A stretch of 36,126 nt of DNA, taken from assembly GCA_016196285.1 (NCBI GenBank), contig JACPXY010000006.1, positions 1 through 36,126 on the forward strand. The letters are read 5' to 3'. Below the pieces are notes generated by a model, which was not told the origin of the DNA, made no database searches, and worked only from the letters and a program-made list of their open reading frames with translations. Of this stretch, positions 7,393 through 15,987 are shown piece by piece (the stretch's first letter is position 1; each line of letters opens with the position of its first letter). Origin of the DNA: Candidatus Pacearchaeota archaeon (GTDB taxonomy: Archaea > Nanobdellota > Nanobdellia > Pacearchaeales > GW2011-AR1). A program made the position numbers and the translations under genes.

Positions 7393-10029
7393 ATGAAAAA
7401 AGCGGTGCTGTTCCTCCTCCTTATCTTAAATTGTGCAAGTGTGCTTGGAGCAGTGGTAGTTATCTCGGAAAACTTGCCGCGCACCTATCAAGGAGGCTCT
7501 CTTGTACAGGGGGATATTTACTTGAATCTTACGCAGGAGCCTGCACATCAACTGCTCACCAGTACTTTTCCAGGCAATAGCACGCTGATTGATGTATTAA
7601 GAGCAGGTAATGCGAGCGAAGGCGTAGACTTCTCGTGCAATATACCTGGATGTGCGATTGATTATATCGAAGATGGATTAATTAACGGCCTCTCTTTGTC
7701 CTCTAGTACAGGCAGTGCTGGCTTCAAATTAATTCGTGCTGATCGTATTGAGGGAGTAAATCTTACGATTAGCAGCTCAGCTGCTCCATCATGCTCTCCT
7801 CAGGTGCTCATTGACGTGCTTGGACGCGGGGAAGTAATACTCAGCACTACTCGCTACCTTCCTGAAGCATGTGGGGAGAAACGTTTAGGATGCTTTAATG
7901 AGAATGCTGTATTGAAACAAGTTCAATTGACAACTGATGGTGTGTGTGAACAGATTACCCTTGACCCTGCACCTGCGTACCGTGTTGGCGCGCGTATAAC
8001 TAATACTAGCCAAGGATTATCTGTTCTTGAAATGAGTCTGCTTGACCAAGAGCTGCGCGAGCGAGGCACCTGTACTTTACCAAGGCATAATCAGACACGC
8101 GAGGAACTTTCGTGTATTATTGAACAACCGCTTACACGAACAGGAGTCTATTACGTATGCGCTCATGCAACTGGAAGCGGAACTTACACTATTGAAGCTG
8201 AGGAAAGCTCTCCTGTATGCGGCAGTGCAGCGACGCGTTTGGGATCAGGATTCAGCTTTGACTATGGGATTCATGCACAAGGCCTGAAGTATGGTGCAGT
8301 TAATATCCCTCTTGCTCACGCATTTGCTAAAGAGTCTGGCCGCGACCTTGTGCAGTACCTAGATGATTATTTATTTGAAAGATACAGCGGCAATTGTTCG
8401 CAGGGCTGTTATCTTCCTTTTGTCTTTTCAGGCACGCAACAGGAGCTAGTATTTAGTAATTCTTCTATATCATATTCCTATGAAGACAATCATCTCCAAG
8501 ATGAAGCTATTTATGCCTTGAAGCGTACAGATGCCTTACTTACTGGACAAGGAGTTGTATTGGAGATAGAACATGCTGGATTTACCGTTCCACTGCTCTC
8601 CACTGCACGCACGCTTGACCTTTTCCTTGGCGGGCGGAGATTTGCGACGATACCTATTAATGTCACCCCTGGGTTTGAATTTGATATCCTTCCAAGATTT
8701 GCACTGATTGCAGTGCCAACCAGCTTTAGCATATTAAGTTCCGAGAATATCACCCATACCTCTTGGGATTTTGGCGATGGAAGCAACATGCAGGCTTCTG
8801 GCAGAAGTGCAGTTCATGCGTACAAGAATGTGAGCAATTATACACTCACTGTCACTGCAACTACTGCACGCGGCTACAGCCGCACGAAATCATTTACCGT
8901 TTACTCTGGAAATATCAACGAATCAATGCAGCAGCTACTCAGACTCAGCGAGAGCCGGTTACAACGAGCGCAAGCATTTATGCAGGCACAGCCTATTTGG
9001 ATTCGGCAAGCGCTGAGCACAAGATTGAATCTTTCTGAACTGGAGTACTCTATTACCCAAATCAGGCAGAATGCAAGCCAGACGAATCGTGAAGAAACAC
9101 AGATTGCTTTAATTGAAGAACTATTGAATTTAGAAATTCCAGAGAGCATCAGTGCGGGCAAAACAGGAAATCTCCCTCTTGCACTTGGCTTTTCTTCAAT
9201 TGAGACTGACACTATTCAGTCTATCTCTAAAATACGTGTTCCTGAAGATGCACAAGACGAATTCCGTGAGAACCTCATCTACTGGATACAGCAGCACTAT
9301 GATAGCAAGGTCTCATTTGAAACTATTTATCTCCAGCGAGCTGGCAGACAAGAGTCTTTGGCCACACATTTAACAATCATACTGAACAAAAAAATGGAAA
9401 CTCCTGCTGAAACATTTTTCATCATCGGTTATCCTCAGGCTGAGCTGACTTTCATGCAAGCTTATTCTTCCAGGGAGTTAAGCGACGAGTCTGGTGCAGC
9501 AACCTACCTTCCACTTGGCACATTGAATGAGCTGCAGTTCCTCATTCCTGGAGAGGTTGATTTTGTCAATCTCGGCATGTACCCTGCTCCTTTGGTCCCT
9601 GTTATCGGTTCATATGAACAACGCACCTTCACTAATCCTGAGCTACCTACTGGATGGCTTATATTCTGGATTGCAGTGCTTGTTATAGGTATTCTGGCAA
9701 TGTATCTTGTTTTGCAGGAATGGTATAAGAAAAGGTATGAATCCTACTTATTTAAGACAAGTGACGAATTGTATAATCTAATCAATTTTATCTTCAATTC
9801 AAGAAACACAGGTCTAGGAGATGCAGACATACGCAAGAAACTTATCAGCCAGCACTGGACAGGCGAGCAAGTTACTTATGCATTCAAACGGCTTGATGGC
9901 AAGCGGACAGGCATGCTTGAGATTCCGCTGCTTCGGTCGTTTGAGCAGAAGAAGATTCGTAAAGAGATTGCAAGCCGGCAAGGGGGAGGAGACACAAGAT
10001 TTATTAAAAGACCCTTGTATAGAGTATAA
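7393..10029 (+). CDS. Large PKD-domain surface protein with TM helix and cytoplasmic tail domain
   Basis: 878 aa; signal peptide MKKAVLFLLLILNCASVLGAV; PKD motif TSWDFGDGSNMQASGRSAVHAYKNVSNYTLTVTATT; TM LIFWIAVLVIGILAMYLVL; soluble tail GDADIRKKLISQHWTGEQVTYAFKRL. Confidence 0.82.
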   Translation: MKKAVLFLLLILNCASVLGAVVVISENLPRTYQGGSLVQGDIYLNLTQEPAHQLLTSTFPGNSTLIDVLRAGNASEGVDFSCNIPGCAIDYIEDGLINGLSLSSSTGSAGFKLIRADRIEGVNLTISSSAAPSCSPQVLIDVLGRGEVILSTTRYLPEACGEKRLGCFNENAVLKQVQLTTDGVCEQITLDPAPAYRVGARITNTSQGLSVLEMSLLDQELRERGTCTLPRHNQTREELSCIIEQPLTRTGVYYVCAHATGSGTYTIEAEESSPVCGSAATRLGSGFSFDYGIHAQGLKYGAVNIPLAHAFAKESGRDLVQYLDDYLFERYSGNCSQGCYLPFVFSGTQQELVFSNSSISYSYEDNHLQDEAIYALKRTDALLTGQGVVLEIEHAGFTVPLLSTARTLDLFLGGRRFATIPINVTPGFEFDILPRFALIAVPTSFSILSSENITHTSWDFGDGSNMQASGRSAVHAYKNVSNYTLTVTATTARGYSRTKSFTVYSGNINESMQQLLRLSESRLQRAQAFMQAQPIWIRQALSTRLNLSELEYSITQIRQNASQTNREETQIALIEELLNLEIPESISAGKTGNLPLALGFSSIETDTIQSISKIRVPEDAQDEFRENLIYWIQQHYDSKVSFETIYLQRAGRQESLATHLTIILNKKMETPAETFFIIGYPQAELTFMQAYSSRELSDESGAATYLPLGTLNELQFLIPGEVDFVNLGMYPAPLVPVIGSYEQRTFTNPELPTGWLIFWIAVLVIGILAMYLVLQEWYKKRYESYLFKTSDELYNLINFIFNSRNTGLGDADIRKKLISQHWTGEQVTYAFKRLDGKRTGMLEIPLLRSFEQKKIRKEIASRQGGGDTRFIKRPLYRV

Positions 10030-10667
10030 TGCTACGCATTATTAAAAGTTTTTCGAGAAGGGTTCTTGCGAGCTTATTCGGGCGCAAAAGCACTGTTAAG
10101 ATTGGATTCTATGGCCCTCCGAATGCTGGGAAAACCAGTTTAGCAAACCGCATTTGCAAAGACTGGACAGGTGAAGAGATTGGTGTTGTCAGTAAAGTGC
10201 CACATGAGACTAGACATGTGCAGTTCAAAGAAAAGGTGGAGATTAAGCACAAAGGGAAGAACCTTACCTTTAAGATGGTAGACACTCCTGGAATTGCAAC
10301 TAAAATTGATTATGAAGATTTTCTTAAATATGGCATTAAGAAAAATGAGGCAAAGAGGCGGGCAAAAGAAGCAACTCAAGGAATCATTGAATCTATCCAG
10401 TGGCTCGATGATATGGAAGCGGTAGTCATTGTCCTAGATGCGACTGAGAATCCATACTCTCAGGTTAATATCACTATTATTGGGAATCTTGTTGCAAGGA
10501 AGATACCTATCCTCATTGTTGCAAATAAAATTGACTTGCGCAAGGCAGACATCAAGAAAATCGGAGCGGCTTTTCCTGAATATGAGATTGTTGGATTGTC
10601 TGCTAAGGAAGGAACCAACATGGACGAATTTTATGAGGCGCTCTTTAGATTGGCGAAGAAAACATGA
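10029..10667 (+). CDS. Era-like GTP-binding protein (archaeal, OapA-type)
   Basis: G1 GPPNAGKTS, G3 DTPGIA, G4 NKID, G5-like LSAKEG. Confidence 0.92.
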   Translation: MLRIIKSFSRRVLASLFGRKSTVKIGFYGPPNAGKTSLANRICKDWTGEEIGVVSKVPHETRHVQFKEKVEIKHKGKNLTFKMVDTPGIATKIDYEDFLKYGIKKNEAKRRAKEATQGIIESIQWLDDMEAVVIVLDATENPYSQVNITIIGNLVARKIPILIVANKIDLRKADIKKIGAAFPEYEIVGLSAKEGTNMDEFYEALFRLAKKT

Positions 10668-11053
10668 GCAAGAGAACATTCAAAGGACTGAGCCTGCATG
10701 TGATACCTTATGCTGAGATTGAGCCGATGGGCATTTCTGAACGTGTTAAAAAGATACTCAGTTTGGTTCTTGGCAATAAGATTGTTATAATCCATGGCAG
10801 ACTGCGTGCCGAAGAGGAGGCGCGGCTCATTGAAGACACTATGGCTATGGTTGACCATATTAAGCATTTTAAGGGCATTGAGCTGGCAGTTATTGAGCCG
10901 AACCTGAGTGATAAGAGTTTGCTTGTCAAAATGAGGTACGGCCTTGCGAAGCGCTTGGTAGGGGACAGTTCTGCATTGACGATTATCGGCCCGAGCAGCA
11001 TTGTCAAGGAAATCAAGAGAGATCCGAGAAAAATTGAGCTGCTTCTGAGCTAA
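10664..11053 (+). CDS. DUF2073 family protein (OapB-type)
   Basis: Overlaps GTPase stop by 4 nt; GLSLHVIPYAEIEPMGISERVKKIL...VIIHGRLRAEEEARLIEDTMAMV matches remembered DUF2073 architecture and synteny. Confidence 0.8.
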   Translation: MSKRTFKGLSLHVIPYAEIEPMGISERVKKILSLVLGNKIVIIHGRLRAEEEARLIEDTMAMVDHIKHFKGIELAVIEPNLSDKSLLVKMRYGLAKRLVGDSSALTIIGPSSIVKEIKRDPRKIELLLS

Positions 11054-11063
11054 CTCAATCTTT

Positions 11064-11142
11064 TGCTATAGGGGACATGAAGTAAATTCCTAAACTCATT
11101 ACGGAGTATTCAACTCAGAATGTAGTGAAGAACCCTATAGCA
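11064..11142. other. Candidate structured element (ncRNA or origin-like inverted repeat) between DUF2073 and DUF2072 genes
   Basis: Perfect 10-bp inverted arms TGCTATAGGG (11064-11073) and CCCTATAGCA (11133-11142), with nested CATTAC/GTAGTG and ATTC/GAAT stems. Confidence 0.45.
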
Positions 11143-11311
11143 TCAGACTAAGAAAAGAAGAAGATCATTATCCAGAATACGATGAGCTTTGTAGACATCA
11201 GCTAATATTATTTAACTTTGATATTTATCTCCTACCTGGCTTTATCCCAAGGTAATACTTTAGAGTATTAGAAGATAATAAAGAAATTATTGAAGAGCTA
11301 AATCTTTATTA

Positions 11312-11710
11312 ATGCTTAGAGTATACGGGTGTATGCCTTATCGATGTGTCCATTGTACAAAGACTTACCGTGACGGCTCCCAGGAAGTACTCCAAGGATG
11401 CACGTGCGGAAGCAAGTTTTTCTTCTATATTAAAGAAGAGAAGCTGCGCGAAATTACATCGCAAGCTCCTGAAGAATTCGAGCTCACTCCTACTGAGAAG
11501 AAGCAAGTCGAGGAAGATGTCCGGGAGATTGCAGGTGTCACGGACGAAGAAATGCCTGTATTTCTTGACTTTGAAAGCATCAGAATCATCAAACCTGGCA
11601 AGTATCTCCTTGATCTGGGTAAACTATTTGCAATTGACAAGCCTAGAGTTTATAAGCTGGAAGATGGCAAATATATTGTTGACCTTGCTGCAAAAGTAAA
11701 GCCCAACTAA
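11312..11710 (+). CDS. Zn-ribbon protein, DUF2072 (OapC-type)
   Basis: YRCVHCTKTYRDGSQEVLQGCTCGSKFFFYIKEE (CxxC...CxC) N-terminal Zn ribbon; synteny with Era-like GTPase and DUF2073. Confidence 0.82.
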   Translation: MLRVYGCMPYRCVHCTKTYRDGSQEVLQGCTCGSKFFFYIKEEKLREITSQAPEEFELTPTEKKQVEEDVREIAGVTDEEMPVFLDFESIRIIKPGKYLLDLGKLFAIDKPRVYKLEDGKYIVDLAAKVKPN

Positions 11711-11739
11711 TTTAAAAGTAACGTTGTTCTCCTCTGGTT

Positions 11740-13005
11740 ATGAACTTTGCTTCATTCTATCCTGCTCGTGTATTGCCCGATGTTGCTGAGATGCGTGAGT
11801 TGAAAAAGAAAGCACAGATTGTTACTCAGGCGATTAAACTATCACTGAATACTACAAAAAAGAAAGCGGATGTATTTATCGGAGGCAGCTTCGCTCGAGG
11901 AACGCTCCTCAAGCGCGACCAGTACGATATCGATCTTTTTGTCAGATTCAAAGAATCTGGAGATCTTTCAGCTTTACTCGAGAAGATAGTCAAACAAGCT
12001 GCGCAGCAGCTTGGTATCTCGTATCAACGTGTACATGGGAGCAGAGATTATTTCTCATTTATGTATCAAGAGGTTGAGTTCGAGATTGTTCCGGTTAAGC
12101 ATATACGCCGGCCGCAGGATGCTGAGAACGTGACTGATCTCAGCTACTTCCATGTCGCTTATGTCACCAAGGCTCTGAGCAAGAGACTAAGATATGAAGT
12201 CGGTATTGCGAAAGCATTCTGCAAAGCGCAGAAAGTGTATGGTGCAGAAAGCTGGATTGGCGGATTCTCAGGATATGCGCTAGAATGTCTAATTATCCAG
12301 TATGGTTCCTTTCTTTCCATGCTTAGGGCATTTGCAGGTGCATCGCCGCCAGTCATTCTTGATCCGAGAAAACACTATGCAACAAAACAGGCAGTTCTGC
12401 GGAACCTGCAGGAAGGAAAATTGCAAAGCCCGATTATATTTATAGATCCTACTTGGAAGGAAAGAAATATTCTTAGTGCTCTGCGTCCTGAAACATTTCA
12501 ACGGTTCCAGAAAGCTGCGCAGATTTTTCTAAAGAAACCTAGTACTTCTTTTTTCACTGCTATCCCTATCAAGTTTGAAGCTGTGCAGAAAGAAGCACGG
12601 AAACTAAAGAGTAAGGCTGTATTTGTCAGACTGGCAACAGACCGGCAGGCAGGAGCAATTGCAGGTGCAAAGCTGGTAAAAGGCGGTAACTATCTTCTAC
12701 AGCTCTTAAAAAGAAGCTTTGAGGTCAGGAAACAATTCTTCCACTATGCTGATGCACAGGATGCTACTTTTATTCTTGTTCTTGCGCCAAAAAAAGAAAT
12801 GTTGATTATCGGTCCGCCTATAGGCATGAAGAAACATGTGTCTGCCTTTAAGAAGAAACATCGAAATGCGTTCGTCAAGAGAGGAAGAATCTATGCAAAA
12901 GGGAAGAAGACGCACGATGCAGTCACTGCAGTAAAAGAGCTTGCAACACAATATGCATCTATCTTTGAGGGAATGGGCATCACCCAATTGTCGGTTGAAG
13001 AGTGA
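11740..13005 (+). CDS. cca: CCA tRNA nucleotidyltransferase (archaeal class I)
   Basis: VFIGGSFARGTLLKRDQYDIDLFVRF nucleotidyltransferase signature; 421 aa; AYVTKALSKRLRYEVGIAKAFCKAQKVYGAESWIGGFSGYALECLIIQYGSFLSML typical of archaeal Cca. Confidence 0.92.
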   Translation: MNFASFYPARVLPDVAEMRELKKKAQIVTQAIKLSLNTTKKKADVFIGGSFARGTLLKRDQYDIDLFVRFKESGDLSALLEKIVKQAAQQLGISYQRVHGSRDYFSFMYQEVEFEIVPVKHIRRPQDAENVTDLSYFHVAYVTKALSKRLRYEVGIAKAFCKAQKVYGAESWIGGFSGYALECLIIQYGSFLSMLRAFAGASPPVILDPRKHYATKQAVLRNLQEGKLQSPIIFIDPTWKERNILSALRPETFQRFQKAAQIFLKKPSTSFFTAIPIKFEAVQKEARKLKSKAVFVRLATDRQAGAIAGAKLVKGGNYLLQLLKRSFEVRKQFFHYADAQDATFILVLAPKKEMLIIGPPIGMKKHVSAFKKKHRNAFVKRGRIYAKGKKTHDAVTAVKELATQYASIFEGMGITQLSVEE

Positions 13006-13011
13006 AAATTC

Positions 13012-13470
13012 TTATCTAGCTAGTGCAAAAGAACCGAAATGATATTGAAATAAGAATCTGCTTGTATCATCTGAGAGAGGTCTATTCTGAATAGAATACC
13101 TAAATAATACCCTTTTCCCGTTCTTAAGTCCTCTCCTATCTACAAGAATGCTTGCTCCTTGAGTAGTATATTGTAAAGTTAGTAACTGTGTATCTTTATC
13201 ATGGGCTTCTACCTCTAAAAGAAGAGGCAGGTAGTCTATTGATACTTGTGGGAAGACTTCAAGTGAGTGAATGAAAGGTATATGTGCCTCAGATGGAGTG
13301 TGTACTTTCCCTCGAGCGAAAAGCTTTTCGATAATGTTTGTGCCATTTTCAGATGGTCTAGTTACAGATACTCCTGCTTCACAAAGAACGTTCAGAGCCG
13401 TTAATACTTGCCGAGGGCTCATCTCCTTATTTGTTCTATATGCTTTTATAATATCAGAAGCCATTTTCAA
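13012..13470 (-). CDS. Hypothetical protein, co-directional with TrmB-like regulator
   Basis: 152 aa ORF overlapping the TrmB-like gene end by 4 nt; no family recognised. Confidence 0.6.
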   Translation of the reverse strand: MKMASDIIKAYRTNKEMSPRQVLTALNVLCEAGVSVTRPSENGTNIIEKLFARGKVHTPSEAHIPFIHSLEVFPQVSIDYLPLLLEVEAHDKDTQLLTLQYTTQGASILVDRRGLKNGKRVLFRYSIQNRPLSDDTSRFLFQYHFGSFALAR

Positions 13471-14243
13471 TTCCTCAATGTCTTTTCTACCAGATTATGC
13501 AATGATTCGGTGAAGAATTCCGAATTAAGCCAGACACCCATCTCCTCTTCTGAGGTTTCTGGGGTCAGCATCAGCAATGCCTGCTTCTTGTCTGCCATAA
13601 AGAATCTGGCAGATGCTTCAACATGTTTTGCTTTGAGATTGAATCGTGCATTAAGCCTCTTGACGCGCTCAGCATCGCCGGAGAGGGCTATCTTAACCTT
13701 TATATTGCTCTTAATAAGCTTCTCTAAAGCAGGGATTAAAACGCGCGACTTATCCTCTAGGTCGAGTGCTGAGGTGCAAATCAATACTTCTTTTGTAGAA
13801 CTCTCGATAAGATCGCGAAGCTTTGAGATAACATTTGACCTGCCCTTGAGTGAGCCGGTGATATCGCTTGACTTAATCGGAGCAATGCCTGCGTTGTGCA
13901 GCTGCTCTAGCTCGAGATATTCATTTGTATCCTTTAGAACTACTAAAGACTTTACGCGCTCATGAGCTTCATGGAGAGTCTCGGTTTTCATCTTCTCAAT
14001 AATTTCTGTCGGCTTTATTGAGATGTACTTTACTGGCTTGCCAATCTTCACTATGGCAAATCCTCGCTTCTCAAGAGATTCCAGCACATCATATGTTCGT
14101 GAACGAGGAACATTTGAAATCTCCGCAATCTCTCCTGCAGAGGCTATTCCTTTTGATAGCAAAGCCAGCCAGACTTTCGTCTCGTAAATGTTCAAGTTAA
14201 AGTAATCCTTGATTCTCCTAACCAACTCTGGTTTAATTATCAT
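13467..14243 (-). CDS. TrmB family transcriptional regulator
   Basis: N-terminal wHTH LNIYETKVWLALLSKGIASAGEIAEISNVPRSRTYDVLESLEKRGFAIVKIGKPVKYISIKP; PLD-like C-terminal half. Confidence 0.9.
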   Translation of the reverse strand: MIIKPELVRRIKDYFNLNIYETKVWLALLSKGIASAGEIAEISNVPRSRTYDVLESLEKRGFAIVKIGKPVKYISIKPTEIIEKMKTETLHEAHERVKSLVVLKDTNEYLELEQLHNAGIAPIKSSDITGSLKGRSNVISKLRDLIESSTKEVLICTSALDLEDKSRVLIPALEKLIKSNIKVKIALSGDAERVKRLNARFNLKAKHVEASARFFMADKKQALLMLTPETSEEEMGVWLNSEFFTESLHNLVEKTLRN

Positions 14244-14346
14244 GTTTTAGTGGTGAATATAGGGTATTTAAATCTTTCGGAATGTTGTAACTTATGAGTA
14301 ATAAGAGAACAGGAAGGTTTAAAAAAATGAAAAATGGGGTAAATAA

Positions 14347-15012
14347 ATGTTAATTAAAAAATTTCCAAATTGGAGAAAACTAGTTCATAAATTGAAAGAG
14401 GGACCAGATTTTGGTATTCATGGGGCTAAATATGAAAATGCCCTTAGAATGTTAGATGAAACCTATACTGCTAGAGGGCATTATTTTGTTGTTGGACAAG
14501 ATGAAAAAGCCTTGGAAAATCAAGATTTTTATAGTCGCCTTTTTGCAAGCATAAATTTTGCTGTAAGAATCTCTGCAAAATTAGAGAGAAATATGAGATA
14601 TGTAGATCTACCTTCGCTCATTATTGGAATAAATGATAGTGAAAGAATTCTTGGAAGACACCTTGATGTTCTTTGTACTGATGATTCCCCGTTTATTACA
14701 CATTATAATAACCAAGAAGGAAAAAGAGTTTTTACTCTTCCTGTTGGAGAAGATTTTATGAAATCATTAGGTATTAAGACTGAGATGGTACATTTGAGCG
14801 GGCAAGAGCTAGATAATGTTTATAAAAGAGCATTAGAATTCTCTAGAAGATCTGGAAGAGATAAAAGATATGGTAATGAAATTGGAATGACTTATCTAAT
14901 AGAAGCAGAGGTTGTCAGAAGACTAATTCTTAAGACTGAAGGTGTTGTTCAGAATTATCTAAAAGTCAAATCAAATACGCAATCCCGAGTCCAAGAAGGC
15001 AGCCAGCAGTGA
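14347..15012 (+). CDS. Hypothetical protein (orphan-like, AT-rich)
   Basis: 221 aa ORF with a TTTAAA-type box upstream; no family recognised; 3' end overlaps the convergent protease gene by 47 nt. Confidence 0.6.
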   Translation: MLIKKFPNWRKLVHKLKEGPDFGIHGAKYENALRMLDETYTARGHYFVVGQDEKALENQDFYSRLFASINFAVRISAKLERNMRYVDLPSLIIGINDSERILGRHLDVLCTDDSPFITHYNNQEGKRVFTLPVGEDFMKSLGIKTEMVHLSGQELDNVYKRALEFSRRSGRDKRYGNEIGMTYLIEAEVVRRLILKTEGVVQNYLKVKSNTQSRVQEGSQQ

Positions 15013-15889
15013 TAAAGGGCATTGCTGGATAGAACTTGCCTCTCTCCGAGAACATGAAGAGGAGAGCCAGAGCAATGGTTGAACCTAGACTAATCGCGAG
15101 CGCAGGCAGCAATCCTAAGACATGCAGCACCACACCTGCAAGAATTATCGGGAAGACTATGTCTCCTCCACCTAGAATAGCTACATGCACTTTCATTGAG
15201 GCTTGTTTTTTCCCGCTTTTCTTAAGACGAGCCATGAGTGCGCGTTCTTTCTGACTGAGGTAAGGAACAAAAAATCCTGAGAATACCTTTAGTGTTTTTA
15301 TCTGGTACTTTGCCATTCTCTGCATGAATCCTGAATGCCAGACTGCGTACATATCGTATAGGGAGATAATGAATAAAAGTGCGACGGTTGTCCCTATTGA
15401 AAGCAAGGGCACAAAAATTGCTGCAATACCTGGATAAATAAATAATTCAGTAACGTTATGGATGATTACGTTTCTCCGATACATCTTCCAGAACGAGAGG
15501 GGTAATGCGATTCCTAAAGAGAGGATTGCGGCATCTGATACTCTTAGGCCAAATAATAGTGCGTATATGCTCACTGCAAGCGCAAGTGTAATCACTAGAA
15601 AGAACCAAAGACGCAGAAATAGCTCTGCATTGACGCGCATCAGTACTACCATCAGTCCGATAGCGAGAATGAATGCTAAGACAATGGAGAAGACATTCAT
15701 CTTGGGAGTCGTGTCTTCGGGCGGCTCTAAACCATATGGCAAATTATAGTTTGTGACATTGACTGTTGTATTCGAGACTATCACTTCGTTTATTGTTGGT
15801 GCATATACACTTGTAACCGCTATACCGATTATCTGTGCTATGATAAACATCACTAAGAGCAGAGCAGTTACCTTAAACGAGTGCTTCAT
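14966..15889 (-). CDS. Presenilin/signal-peptide-peptidase-like intramembrane aspartyl protease (GxGD)
   Basis: Multi-TM; YD motif SLYDMYAVWHSG; GxGD motif ILGGGDIVFPIILAG; PAL-like motif YPAMPFITAG. Confidence 0.9.
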   Translation of the reverse strand: MKHSFKVTALLLVMFIIAQIIGIAVTSVYAPTINEVIVSNTTVNVTNYNLPYGLEPPEDTTPKMNVFSIVLAFILAIGLMVVLMRVNAELFLRLWFFLVITLALAVSIYALLFGLRVSDAAILSLGIALPLSFWKMYRRNVIIHNVTELFIYPGIAAIFVPLLSIGTTVALLFIISLYDMYAVWHSGFMQRMAKYQIKTLKVFSGFFVPYLSQKERALMARLKKSGKKQASMKVHVAILGGGDIVFPIILAGVVLHVLGLLPALAISLGSTIALALLFMFSERGKFYPAMPFITAGCLLGLGIAYLI

Positions 15890-15987
15890 TCAAGAACTCC
15901 TGTGAGGGCATATAGATTCTGACAATTAATAGAATGAGAATGTGTCATGGATATTTGTATGAATGAGAGTTTAATAAGCTGCTTATC

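Noticed and set aside
11064-11142. C/D box sRNA interpretation of the structured element
   Set aside because: No convincing RUGAUGA/CUGA box pair next to the terminal stem.
13408-13965. 185-aa plus-strand ORF
   Set aside because: Antisense to the TrmB regulator, which has an unmistakable wHTH; no protein-like motifs.
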